Positions 45,673 through 56,536 of a stretch of 60,338 nucleotides of DNA are shown here, in pieces (positions within the stretch are counted from its first letter, which is position 1; every line of letters begins with the position of its first letter). A program made the position numbers and the translations under genes. Source of the DNA: Longimicrobiaceae bacterium (GTDB lineage Bacteria; Gemmatimonadota; Gemmatimonadetes; Longimicrobiales; Longimicrobiaceae); contig JAUJOM010000016.1 in NCBI GenBank assembly GCA_030447645.1, positions 31,939 to 92,276 on the forward strand, given 5' to 3'. The notes under the pieces were generated by a model. That model ran no database searches and was not told the origin of the DNA. It saw nothing but the letters and a program-made list of their open reading frames with translations.

Positions 45673-47543
45673 CTATCGGCTTCGAGCCACGGGCGCGGCC
45701 TGCTCCCAACCCACCGTCTTGCCGCGGTTCTGCTCGTCCAGCCACTTCTTGAGCGGCGCGAAATACTCCAGCATCGCACCCGCGTCCATGCGGCGCTCAC
45801 CGGTCATGGCTTGCAGCGCCTCCGGCCAGGGGCGGCTCTGCCCCATCTCCAGCATGGCGTTCAGCTTTTGGCCCGCCGCCTTGCTTCCCGCGAAGGAGCA
45901 GCGGTGCAGCGGCCCGGTGTACCCGGCTTCGCGACAGAGACCTTTGTAGAACTGGAACTGCAGCACCCGCGCAAGAAAGTAGCGAGTGTAGGGTGTGTTT
46001 CCGGGCACGTGGTACTTGGCGCCCGGATCGAAATCTCCTTCGCTGCGGGCGAGCGGCGCCGAAACGCCCTGGTACCGGTTGCGTAGCTCCCACCACGCCC
46101 TGTTGTAGTCCGCCGGCTTGACCTCGCCGGAGAACACCTTCCAGCGCCATTGGTCAATCAGCAGGCCGAAAGGGAGGAAGGCCACCTTGTCCATCGCCTG
46201 CCGGAGCAGCAGCGCAGTATCCGCCGCGGGGCCGGGCACCCGGTCGAGCAGGCCAATCTGCTTCAGGTACTCGGGCGTGATGGAGAGCGCGATGGCATCG
46301 CCGATCGCTTCGTGGAAGCCGTCGTTGGCGCCGCTCTGGAAGAGGGGTGGCTGCTTGTTGTAGGCGCGCTGGTAGAAGTTGTGCCCGAGCTCGTGGTGGA
46401 TGGTGATAAAGTCTTCCGCCGTCGGCTCGATGCACATCTTGATGCGCACGTCGTCCACGTTGTCGATGTTCCAGGCACTGGCGTGGCACACCACGTCCCG
46501 GTCCGCGGGCTTAGTGAAGAGGGAGCGGGTCCAGAAGGTTGCCGGGAGTGAATCAAATCCGAGCGAGGTGAAGAAGCGCTCGCCGTAGCGCGTCATCTCC
46601 TTCGCGTCCGTCTTCTTGGCGCGGATCAGCTCGGTCAGGTCGTAGCCGGAGCCCTGAGCACCCTTGGGAGCGACCAGCGGATAAACGTTGCCCCACTCCT
46701 GCGCCCACATGTTGCCGAGCAGGTGCGCGGGAATCATCCCGTTCTGCGGGACGAGCTGTGTGCCGTAGCTCTCGCCCAGGCGGGTGCGCACGTAGGTGTG
46801 CAGCGCGAGATAAAGCGGCCGCACCTGCTGCCAGAGCCGTCCACCTCCCGCGCGAACTCGTCAGGCTGCATGTCGTACCCGGAGCGCCACATCGCGCCCG
46901 CGTCGCGGAAGCCGAGCTCGCGCGCGCCCTTGTTGGAAAGCTCCACGAAGCGGGTGTAGTCGGTACGCATTGGTGCACCGACACGGTGCCAGCCCTGCCA
47001 CGCGTCCAGCAGCTCTTCGGGTTTGCGGCTCGTCGCCATGATGCGCGAAAGCCCGCCGATATCGAGGCAGGTTTCTCCTGGCCGCTGCTCGCCCGCTCCG
47101 GTGCGCGGCGGCTTGCAGTACTTGCCCCGGCCGTAGGCCGCCTCCATACCGGCCGCGAGCCGGCTCAGCTCGGTGGCCTCGCCGGGATTCCCGGGCGGAG
47201 GAGCGGAGAGCGAGAGCTTCAGCAGGTTGAACTTGCGCCGAAGCTCCGCGGGAAGCTGAACACGATCGAAGCGCTTCGCATCCGTGGCGAGCTGCTGCAC
47301 GGCCACGCTGAAGTTCTTTTGCGCCTCGGCGGAGAGTGCCTCCGTATCCTCAGTGATGAAGTTGGCGGCGACCCAGCTCGCCTGGTTGGCCTTGATGCCA
47401 AGCTCGGCAAGCTGCTTTTCGGCTTGCTCCATGAACGCCCGGGCCTGCGTAGCCGTGGGGGCGGCACCCTGCTGCGCGTGGAGCATGGCCGCAGGTGTAC
47501 AAGCCAGGCAAGCAAGTAGTGCGAAATGAAATCTGGTCTTCAT
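45673..47543 (-). CDS. M2-family (ACE-like) peptidyl-dipeptidase (one frameshift)
   Basis: A secreted zinc dipeptidase of about 620 aa. The signal peptide is [20 protein letters not shown] (ATG 47543). N-terminal helices ([40 protein letters not shown]) lead to [20 protein letters not shown]. One base is off near 46.84 kb, after EFAREVD. The second half holds [20 protein letters not shown], the zinc motif [15 protein letters not shown] (HEXXH), and [20 protein letters not shown] (third ligand Glu). The C-terminal [20 protein letters not shown] carries the family's Tyr/His region. Cleaves dipeptides from peptide C-termini. Confidence 0.93.
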
Positions 47544-47653
47544 AGAGAAAGTTACGATGGAACGGATACTCAGAAGGAACTCAGCATGGTACCGACGATC
47601 TCCCACAAATGTTCACCGGGGCGGCCCTCACCCTGCCTCGCAAGCTCGGCTGT

Positions 47654-47677
47654 CCCTCTCCCACCTGTGGGAGAGGG
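47654..47677. terminator. Perfect 11-bp-arm palindrome (REP-like or hairpin)
   Basis: CCCTCTCCCAC-CT-GTGGGAGAGGG, two 11-bp arms with a 2-nt loop, lies between the response regulator 3' end and the M2 peptidase 5' end. There is no following T-run, so it is not a standard intrinsic terminator. It belongs to the same GC-rich palindrome type seen at 2.18 and 38.33 kb. Confidence 0.5.
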
Positions 47678-47706
47678 GTGGCGCGTAGCGCTGGGGTGAG
47701 GGCTGA

Positions 47707-48113
47707 TCAATCCGGAGCAGGCGTTGCCGGACCGATCAACCGGTTCACCTGCGTGACGATGTCGTCGGGGTCGAGCGGCTTCTCCAGGCAGCATTCCACA
47801 CCCAGGTTGCGGAGCCGGGAGTCCAGCTGCGGTACCACGTGAGCAGAAACGATGATGATGGGGATGGAGGCAGTGGTCGCATCCCCCCTCAGCTCTTCGG
47901 CGGCAGTCCATCCGGTGTCCCCCGGCAGGATCAGATCCAGCAGAATCAGGTCGGCCGGACGCTTGCCCAACGCCTCGAGCCCATCACCCCAATTGGCTAC
48001 CGTCACGACCTGGTAGTCCGACTGCTCCAGGGCAAGCCGAAGATCTCCCGGTCGTGCGGATTGTCTTCGATGATCAGAACCGTCTTGGACGGCTTCGGTG
48101 CGGATTCAGGCAC
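47707..48113 (-). CDS. Single-domain response regulator (one frameshift)
   Basis: A CheY-like receiver without output domain, about 135 aa. GTG 48113 gives PESAPKPSKTVLIIEDNPHD (the acidic pair). One base is off near 48.03 kb, after REIF. Then LALEQSDYQVVTVANWGDGL, the phosphoacceptor in ADLILLDLILPGDTGWTAAE, the Thr/Ser region in IPIIIVSAHV, and Lys in ECCLEKPLDPDDIV follow. It is divergent from the TolB/amidohydrolase gene. No kinase is adjacent; the PAS kinase at 59 kb is a distant candidate. Confidence 0.88.
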
Positions 48114-48262
48114 TTGTCTGGAAGCGGAAGGGTGCACCAAGGAGCCCACCAAAGATACAGCTTCGGTGAGACACCCGCCAACACGAGCCCTGTATTCGCT
48201 TGTTTACCCTGGCGGGAGCGAGTAGGTTAGGGCAACATTTTTCCCGCTGTCACAACATCATT

Positions 48263-51200
48263 ATGAGAAGAACCATTTGCGGTGTGCTGGGAATCTGCAT
48301 GGCGCTCACCAGTCCGGCTGTTCTCGGCGCACAGGCGACTGCACGCGCAGACAGCGCGAAGAAGTGGGATGTTGCCGCCAGGCACAGCCCGGCGCGCGAG
48401 ATCAACTTCACGACAGACGAGGGCACGTGGATGTCGCTGGACGTGAGCCCGGATGGCCGACAGATCGCCTTCGATCTGCTCGGGGACATTTACGTCATGC
48501 CGATCACCGGCGGTGAGGCCCGCCTGCTCCTTGGTGGAGGCGCCTATGAAACGCAGCCGCGCTTCAGCCCTGACGGGAGGCGGATCGCCTTCACCAGCGA
48601 CCGTGACGGCAGTGACAACCTGTGGACCATGAATGCGGATGGCACGGGCCTCCGCCAGATCACCCGGGAAAAGGAGCGGCAGGTCAACAGCCCCGTCTGG
48701 ACGTCCGATGGCGTGTCGCTGGTGGGCCGCAAGCACTTCCGCAACACGCGCTCCTCGGCGCGGGCGAAATGTGGATCTTTCACACGGGCGGTGGGGAGGG
48801 ATTGCAGCTTACCGCGCGCCGCAACTGGGAGCAGAACGCGGGCGAACCGGAGCTGTCCCGCGATGGACGCTATCTGTACTACAGCGAAGACATCAGCCCG
48901 GGTGGCGGCTTCCAGTACAACCGGGACCCGTACGGCGTGGTTTACGTGATCCAGCGGCTGGACCGGCAGACTGGCGAAAAGGAAACCTTTCTTCGGGGCG
49001 CGGGCGGCTCGGTGCGTCCGCACTTCTCACCCGACGGCAAGACCCTGGCTTTCGTGCGGCGTGTGGGACTCAAGTCCGTACTCTTCACCTATGACATGGA
49101 GAGCGGCCGCTCTGGGATGGTCTTTCGCACGACCAGCAGGAAGCATGGGCGATCTTCGGGACCTACCCGACGATGGCCTGGACGCCCGACGGCAAAAGCA
49201 TCGTCCTGTGGGCGCAGGGCAAGATCTGGCGGGTGAACGCCGCCACGGGCGCCGCCGAGCAGATCCCCTTCCGTGCCCAGGTGAAGCAGTCCATCACCGA
49301 AGCTGTTCGCTTCCCGCAGCAGGTCGCGCCGGACCGGTTCGACGTAAAGATGCTGCGCTGGGTGAGCGTTGCACCGGATGGGCGCAGCGTGCTGTACCAG
49401 GCCCTGGGCAAGCTGTGGATTCTCGAGTTACCGAACGGCATCCCGCGGCGGCTCACGCGTGACGAGGCGAACTCTGAGCTGCACCCGGCCTGGTCCGCGG
49501 ACGGGCGCTCCCTCGTTTACACCACCTGGAACGACCGGGAGCTGGGCGCGATCTGGACCCTGCGCCGCGACGGCAGCGGCCGGCGCAAGGTTACGCCCCG
49601 GCCCGGCCACTATGTGGAGCCGTCGTTCTCCCATGACGGCAGGCGAATCGTCTTTCGCCGCGTCGGGAGCGACGGGTTGCGCAGCAACCTGCACAGCCGC
49701 GATCCGGGCGTCTACTGGATTGCGTCGGCCGGTGGCGAGCCTACGCGCATCACGCAGACAGGCACACAGCCCCGCTTCAACCGCGCCGGCGACCGGGTCT
49801 TTTTAACCACCAGCGAGCCGGGCCAAGCCCCGACCGAGCCGAATCGGGCCGGCCTCGCCAGTGTGAACCTGAGCGGTGGAGAGCGGATCGTCCACCTGGT
49901 GTCGGACAATGCGTCGCAGATCACCCTTTCGCCGGATGACCGCTACGTCGCCTGGGTGGAGCGCTTCCAGGTGTACATGGCGCCGTTCACCTCCACGGGC
50001 CAAACGGTTACGCTGGCGCCCCGGAGCACCGCCTATCCGGTGCGGCAGATCACCCGCGATGCCGGGCTGAACCTGCACTGGGCCCGGGATGGGCGGCGAC
50101 TATACTGGTCCCTCGGCCCCGAGCTCTTCCAGCGCGACGTGAGCCGAACCTTTGCCTTTGCGGCGGAGGGCGCGGACACCGTCCCCGCGAAGCCGGACAC
50201 CGCCGGTCTGCACATCGGCTTCCAGACGGACGCAGACCGCCCGACGGGAATGCTGGCGCTGGTGGGTGCCACCGTGATCCCCATGCGGGGTGATTCCGTC
50301 CTTCCCAATGCTACGGTGGTGATCGAACGCAACCGGATCGTCGCTGTCGGACCGTCCTCCAGCGTGCAGATTCCCGCCGGTGCCACGCGGGTGGACGTAG
50401 CCGGGCGTTACATCATGCCCGGGATGATCGACGTGCACGCGCACATCGGAACCGGCAGTGCCGGGATCAACCCACAGACCAACTGGGGCTACCTGGCCAA
50501 CCTGGCGTTTGGTGTGACCACCATGCACGACCCGTCCAACAACACCGAAATGGTGTTCGCCAACGCGGAGATGCTGCGGGCCGGCAGGACGATCGGGCCG
50601 CGCCTGTTCTCCACCGGCACCATCCTGTACGGCGCCGAGGGCGGATCGCGTGCGATTGTCAACAGCTACGAGGACGCCCTTTCGCACCTGCGCCGGCTCA
50701 AAGCCGTGGGAGCATTCTCCGTAAAGAGCTACAACCAGCCGCGCCGCGACAGCCGCCAGCAGATCGTCGAGGCAGCGCGTGCACTGGGGATGCTGGTGGT
50801 TCCGGAGGGTGGGTCCACCTACCACTGGAACATGACGCAGGTGCTGGACGGCCACACCGGAATCGAGCACAACATCCCCGTCGCGCCGCTGTACAACGAC
50901 GCCCTGACAGTGATGTCCAGCTCCAGAACCGGCTACACCCCGACGCTGATCGTCAACTTCGGCGGGCTTTCCGGGGAGTACTACTGGTACCAGGAGTCCA
51001 ACGTCTGGGAGAACGCCCGGCTGATGCGCTTCACACCCCGCGAGGTGGTGGACCCGCGCTCCCGGCGGCGGCCCATGGCTGCTCCGGGCGACTACTTCTA
51101 CGTGGAGGTATCCCGCGCGGCCAAGGCGCTGCTGGACCGCGGCGGGAGAGTACAGCTGGGCGCGCACGGCCAGCTCCAGGGGCTGGGCGCGCACTGGGAA

Positions 51201-51479
51201 TTGTGGATGCTCCAGCAGGGCGGCATGAGCCCCATGGAAGCACTGCGGGCGGCCACTCTCCACGGCGCGGAGTACCTCGGCCTGGAGCGGGACCTGGGCT
51301 CTCTGGAGGCGGGCAAGCTCGCGGACTTGGTGGTGCTCGACCGCAACCCGCTTGAAAACATCCGCAACAGCGAATCCATCCGCTACGTGATGGTGAACGG
51401 GCGGCTGTTTGATGCAGGAGCCTTGAATGAACTCGGCAATCGCCCGCGCCCAAGTCCCAGACTGTCCTGGCAGGAGTAG
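48263..51479 (+). CDS. TolB/PD40 beta-propeller fused to amidohydrolase (frameshifts)
   Basis: About 1070 aa, secreted: MRRTICGVLGICMALTSPAV, then GAQA. The N-terminal half has PD40 repeats (SLDVSPDGRQIAFDLLGDIY, PRFSPDGRRIAFTSDRDGSD, PHFSPDGKTLAFVRR, PSFSHDGRRIVFRRVGSDGL). The C-terminal half is an amidohydrolase: GATVIPMRGDSVLPNATVVI, metal HxH in GMIDVHAHIGTG, SVKSYNQPRRDSRQQIVEAA (Lys position), VVPEGGSTYHWNMTQVLDGH, GIEHNIPVAP, and a tail LEAGKLADLVVLDRNPLENI. One-base shifts lie near 48.75 and 49.11 kb. Substrate unknown, probably a peptide or cyclic amide. Confidence 0.9.
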
Positions 51480-51508
51480 ACGGTAACCAATATAGCCTCG
51501 CAGAGCAC

Positions 51509-51549
51509 AAGCGCCCCGTTGACCTCGACTAACGGGGCGCTTGCTTTTT
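51509..51549 (+). terminator. Strong rho-independent terminator
   Basis: Perfect 12-bp stem AAGCGCCCCGTT / AACGGGGCGCTT with a 10-nt loop, followed by GCTTTTT. It lies 30 bases after the amidohydrolase stop. It also faces the convergent RCC1 gene, whose 3' end is 14 bases away, so it probably serves both, more weakly in the minus direction. Confidence 0.92.
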
Positions 51550-51562
51550 GTACTGTGCCGCA

Positions 51563-53010
51563 CTACTTCGGAGCTGGGGCTTTCCAAGTAACACGCACTG
51601 GAGTTTTCCTTGATGACGCTGGCGCGGCCTGTGCCGAAGCTCCCGTTGTAGTTTGCGCCCCAGCAGTATCCTGCACCAGCGACGGTGACCGCGCAGACGT
51701 GATCGGTTCCGACGGCTACGGAGCGAATTGTTGCGCCGTCACTCGGACAGGTCGGGGTGTGCAGGGTGCGTAGGCATCGACATGGAAGCACTCGGCGCTC
51801 GCTCTGACCCCCGGCCGGTCTCCCCAGCAGTAAAAGCAACCTCTGGGTTGTGATGCCACACGTCGTCATGAACCCCGCCTGAATCTCCCGAAAGCGAAGA
51901 CTGCCGGCCACTGGTGTTGGTGTCTTTACCTTTTCGTGCGGCTCCGGAACCCGCCCGGTTCCCACCTGCCCACTCGCATTGTCGCCCCAGCAGTAGGCTT
52001 CACCCGTCGATGCCAGCGCACAGGTGTAGCCCCATCCCCGGCTCACCTTCCTGAAAGGGACCGGTGCAGGCAACTGCGTGGGCTGCTCCACAAGCCCATT
52101 GCTCCAGCAGTAGAGCGTACCCGCACGGTCAACTGCACAAGGCGCAGAAATAGAGCCGAATCGGAGGTCTCCCTCGATCGGATGCGGAGTCATCTGGTAG
52201 GTCCGCTGCTCGGTCCCTCTGTGAGGTTTGGCCATTCCCCAGCAATACGCCCGGCCCTCCGCAGTTAGTCCACAGGTATCCCCTGGAGCACTGATAGTAG
52301 CGAAGCGGAGATCCCCAGCAATGGGCACCGGGACCCGGTGGGTCTTGGGGGCTGCAGGCCCGGCCCGCTCGGTGGGTCTTGGGGGCTGGGGTGAGATCTA
52401 GGCCCCGGCAGGCACATGTAGGATTCATGGGGGCCGCAGGTCTCCAAGCCGTCCATTCGTCATGTGCCAAGCGTGCCGCTCGTATTGCTTCCCAGCAAGT
52501 AGCCGCTCTACCGCCGGAAGTGCAACAGAATCCAAGCACCGGAGTAGGCGTGTATGCTGCTTGCGCTAAGCTCCGAAAACCTGAGCGTTCCCCGCCACGG
52601 GCTGCGGCTCCATCGCACATGGGCCTCGCCAGAACACGTAGTCGCATTCATGGGGGAACCGCGGAGTTCTTGGCGTCAAGAAGGAGCCAAGCTGTCCATT
52701 CAGGTTCTCGCCCCAGCAGTATGCAACCCGCGCTGGGGAGCCGGCCTCAGTTAGTCCGCACGTGAAGCGATTACCAGCGGTGAGATGAACAAACTTCAAC
52801 GGCTCTCCATGGCGGACGCTGCACGTGTAGCAGTCGACTGCGCCTGCGCGAACTGTGCAGTCGCGAGCACGGCCTGCCGCAGGCGATCATGGACGCGCAA
52901 GAGACACGATGTCGCGGCGCTGCACGGGCGGCCCCGACAGCGCTGGAACTGCAACAGAAATGCAAAGCACCGGAGTAGGCAGTGCGCCCTCATTTGAACG
53001 TGAAGCATGC
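51563..53010 (-). CDS. RCC1-repeat (regulator of chromosome condensation-like) protein, frameshifted
   Basis: A repeat protein in several frames. RCC1-type units: FVHLTAGNRFTCGLTEAGS, ARVAYCWGENLNGQLGSF, FATISAPGDTCGLTAEGRAY, FRKVSRGWGYTCALASTGEA, YCWGDNASGQVGTGRVPE, RSVAVGTDHVCAVTVAGAGY, CWGANYNGSFGTG. Each has the C-x-L...YCWG.N..G.LG pattern. The end is RVTWKAPAPK with TAG at 51563. Such proteins are often secreted propellers in soil bacteria. The N-terminus is unclear (about 52.95-53.01 kb) and roughly six indels are implied, one of them a 34-base duplication at 52336-52387. Confidence 0.75.
52336..52387 (+). repeat. 18-bp direct repeat, 34 bases apart
   Basis: CGGTGGGTCTTGGGGGCT occurs at 52336-52353 and 52370-52387. 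The 34-base spacing is not a multiple of three, so the duplication shifts the RCC1 frame. It may be replication slippage or an assembly error. Confidence 0.8.
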
Positions 53011-53446
53011 GCCCAGTCCGGCGCGTTTGAGGAACTGCCCCGAATCGAGTACGAGGCAGCCGACCTGCGCGCCGCGTCCAGCTGTCTACCAAGGACGTGA
53101 GTACCGCCTGCTCAAGGCGTTTCGCGGCCACCTGGTTGCGCTGCGCGCCAGGGCGCATCCGAGATCGCCGTCTATTTTCGGCCCGCATCGGATCATGACG
53201 CTCCTTCCCCAAGTGTCTCCGGAACAGGTGACCCTTGTCTCGGTATAGGGGTGGGGGAGGGGGTCGAGCGGGCCTGCGGATTCCTGGTGGCCCGGGGCAA
53301 CACCACGCTCTCTGGCGAGCAGAAGTCGGAAGCTGGCTGGATCATTTCGCATCCGCGTGAGCAGTGCGCGCGTGCGGGGTGAGGCATCCTCCCCCCACGC
53401 ACGCGAATAGACCTGTCTCGCCTGGTTCCGCTCGCTAGGGCGTTGC
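53011..53446. other. Intergenic or degraded stretch, no supportable gene
   Basis: Between the RCC1 and OmpH genes no family motif could be read in any frame. Frames here are short and arginine-rich on both strands. It may contain the frameshifted N-terminal coding part of the RCC1 gene (signal region) and its promoter. Confidence 0.4.
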
Positions 53447-53942
53447 TCAACCGGCCAGCACCTGGTTCAGACATCCAGCGCTGGATCTTCTGGCAGGGGC
53501 CGAAGCCGCATGGAAGCGTGCTGCATAGCTACCCTGTTTCCGGAAGGCTTCCAGTGCTTCGGGGCAGCCCGCTGAAGATCGGGCCCGCGATTTTTGCCGC
53601 TTCGCGAAACTCGCCTCAGCTTCCCCGGTCCTCTGCTGAAAGGCCGTGACTCGTTTGCCGAACTCTTGCTCCCTTTGTTACCGCGCAGCGGCACTGAGAG
53701 ACGAGGCCTGTTTCTGGAAGTCGGCCTGCATCTGCTGTAACTCCTGCTGTAGTTTGCCCAACTCCCGCACGTGAGCGCTCTGCTTCTCCCTGTAACTGCT
53801 TTTGAGCTTCCGCGCTCCCCGGTGCTTCGCGGATCACACGCTCCATATCCACGAGCCATTTTGGTGCTTGTGCCGCAAGTGGCGACCCTACGGACACCAA
53901 TAGAGTCGGAATCAGTAAAAGGCCCAGTCGACACCGCTTCAT
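53447..53942 (-). CDS. OmpH/Skp-family periplasmic chaperone (frameshifted)
   Basis: ATG 53942 gives the signal peptide MKRCRLGLLLIPTLLVSVGS, PLAAQ. In shifted frames, the Skp coiled-coil arms follow: RELGKLQQELQQMQADFQKQ, EFGKRVTAFQQRTGEAEASF, AKRQ, and a C-terminal piece with DPALDV and NQVLAG before TGA at 53447. Skp-like proteins guard unfolded outer-membrane proteins. About 160 aa, at least three indels. It is divergent from the S9 peptidase. Confidence 0.72.
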
Positions 53943-54214
53943 CAAATTACTCCCGGTGAAAGAGCAGCACGGAGTGACACTTGGCAGCGACGGGTCCATG
54001 CGCCGCCCACGAACCGACGTGCTTACCCGGAACCGCTAGAAAGTTCCCACTGCGCCACCTTGCGGATCGCTCGTTTGAGATGCGAGTCGGCGGGAGCACA
54101 CCCGCCAGCTTCAACTGCGTCAGCATGCGATCGAAAGCTTGCCCCAACCTGGTTCTCTGTGCATGTTTAGCGGGTCTCTCCTCGATCCACTCCCAAAGCT
54201 GCGCAAGGAGCACA

Positions 54215-56468
54215 ATGAGCTTTCTCCGCGTTCATAGCCTGGCTGTTCGCGCTCACCGCCGGGCGTGCTGGCACCTGTCCAGGCGGGTTGCGCAGGTCCG
54301 CAGTGCGCAGCGTCCCATGGCGTTCCTGGACGCAGCACATGCGTGGCAGATCGGCGCGCCGACACCGAGCCCTGACGGGCGGTGGATGCTGTACACGCTT
54401 TCGACTCCCGACTGGAAGGAGGCGAAGCGGCAAACCGACATCTACATCGTTTCGACGGAGCAGGGCGTTCCATCAACCAGGCAGCTGACTTTCACCAGGG
54501 ACAAGAGCGAAGCGGCGCCGCGCCGGTCGCCGGACGGCAAGTTTTTCGTCTTCAGCTCCAATCGAGACGCGCCCGCCAGCGCCAGCGGCCAGAATCAGCT
54601 GTACATGATGCGTCCGACGGGGGCGAGGCTCGCAAGATCACCGACGCCGCGAGGGCGTTTCCACCCCGGCCTTCAGCCGTGACGGCAGGTGGCTGGTCTA
54701 CTGCAGCGGCAAAACCGACGAGGAGCAGCCACGCACTCTGTCGCCGCATCGACTCAGCCAAGCCGGGCAGCTCACCAAGCAGGCCGCGGGCGTCGGTCTG
54801 TGGCAGTGCGGGCACCGGATGGCAAGCGCATCTACTTCATCACCGCGACACCCTCGATAAGGACGAGAAGCTGCGTGGGTGGAGAAGAAGTTCAACGTCG
54901 CGGTGCGCAACCTGGAAACGCCGCGCTCCAGCCTCTGGGCGCTGGATGTGGAAACCAAGCGAGCGACGCGCTTACCCGCGACACCACCATCACCGTGACC
55001 GACTTCAACGTATCGGACGATGGGAAGTGGTCGCCTTCCGCGGCATTTCCGGCGGGCCGGTACCAGCGAAACATCACCGAGCAGGCCCACGGTGATGCAC
55101 CTGCTGGAGACCGCCACCGGACAGATCGAGCGCCTCACCAATAACGTCGAAGTAGGCGAAAGCACCCCCAGCTTTTCGCCGGACGGCCCGGTGATCGCCT
55201 TTTTCGGCGTCGGACGACATGACGCGGTACAACATGAAGAACGCCCGCGTCTATCTGCGGCGCACCACCGAAAAGGGTGGCGAGGGCGCAAGCTGGGAAC
55301 AGGGTTCGACGGCGACGTGACAGTCGGGTTCTGGTCCAGGGATGGCAGGACGATCTACTTCAACGAGGGAATTCGCGCTACCAACCAGCTCCTGGCGCTC
55401 GACGTTGCTTCCGGACGCGTTCGCCAGGGTGACCAACGCCAGGGCGTCCCTGAACGCGATGCAGGACGACGACTCCCGGCGGATCATCAGCTACGCCGAC
55501 CCGAAGACGCCCACATGCTCTTCACGGTCGGCTCCTGTGGGCAGGTGGTGAACCGCGGGGCATGGCGGCAGCTCACCGATGCCAACCCGCAGGCCCGGCA
55601 GTTGCGCTGGGTGAAGAAGAAGAAATCACCTGGACGTCGGCGGACACAGCAGGTCGGGGCATCCTGGTTGCTGGTTTGGTCACCAACCCGCAGACGCTAC
55701 CTGCTCATCGTCGCCATTCACGGCGGCCCCGCGGCCGCCGACGTGCTCGGCTTCAACGGCGGCTACGGCCCACAGGTATATGCCGGCGCCGGCTACGCGG
55801 TGCTCAAGCCCAACTACCGCGGGTCCACGAACTACGGCGAAGCTCACAAGAAACGACATCGTCGGCAACTACTTCCAGAAGGGGTACGAGGACATCATGG
55901 CCGGCGTCGACCACCTGATCGCCCAGGGAGAAGTCGACAGCAACCGGATGGGCGTCCTCGGCTGGAGCGCCGGCGGCCACTGGTCCAATTGATTCTCACG
56001 CACACCGACCGCTTCGCGATCAGCCTGGTGCGGGAACCTCCAACTGGTCTTCCATGCACGCCCAGAGCGACGTGCAGCGCAACCGGCAGTTCTACCTCGG
56101 CGACAAGCTCCCGTACGAGGACTTCGATGTACGGCTGGAACCAGTCGCCGCTGGGCGACATCCGCAATGCCAAGACGCCCACGATGATCCACGTCGTCAA
56201 AGGTGACCTGCGGGTGCCGAGCCCACAGTCGGAGGAGCTGCACATGGCGTTGAAGTCGGCTGGGCGTACCACGGAGCTGTACGTCTACCCCGGCGAAACC
56301 CATGGCATCCCGGACCCCGCAATCAGCTCGTCAAATCAGTGAGTGAGATGGCGTGGATGGACTACTGGGCGCGGGAAGCGGCCGCCGTTTATGTGGCGCG
56401 ACGTGCTCAAGACCCTGGAAGATACTGAAGAGCCCAAGCCGGCGGCCGTGGGCGACGCCCGACCCTGA
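54215..56468 (+). CDS. S9-family serine peptidase (DPP/acylaminoacyl peptidase-like), many frameshifts
   Basis: AAGGAG precedes ATG 54215. A signal-like IAWLFALTAGVLAPVQAG lies in a shifted frame. The N-terminal propeller has PTPSPDGRWMLYTLSTPDWK, TDIYIVSTEQG, PDGKFFVFSSNRDAPASASG. The catalytic part: AIHGGPAAADVLGFNGGYGP, GYAVLKPNYRGSTNYGEA, DHLIAQGEVDSNRMGVLGWS with AGGH (nucleophile GWSAGG), IHVVKGDLRVPSPQSEELHM (Asp) and YVYPGETHGI (His). The C-terminus ends KPAAVGDARP. A dozen or so indels are implied. About 740 aa if repaired; probably periplasmic. Confidence 0.85.
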
Positions 56469-56513
56469 GAGGAGTGCAACGCGGCGTGGAAGCGCTGCTC
56501 CCCCGCGTATGAT

Positions 56514-56535
56514 TTTTCATACGCGAGGTTTCACT
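56514..56535. terminator. Bidirectional hairpin between convergent genes
   Basis: CGCGTATGA-TTTT-TCATACGCG, a perfect 9-bp stem, lies between the S9 peptidase stop (56468) and the glnS stop (56537). The T-run afterwards is weak (GGTTTCACTTT), so termination strength is uncertain. Confidence 0.6.
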
Positions 56536-56536
56536 T

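Noticed and set aside
50100..52328. A 742-codon open frame on the minus strand
   Set aside because: Its first part carries RCC1 repeats, but most of it is antisense to the amidohydrolase. The real RCC1 gene ends near 51563, before the terminator.
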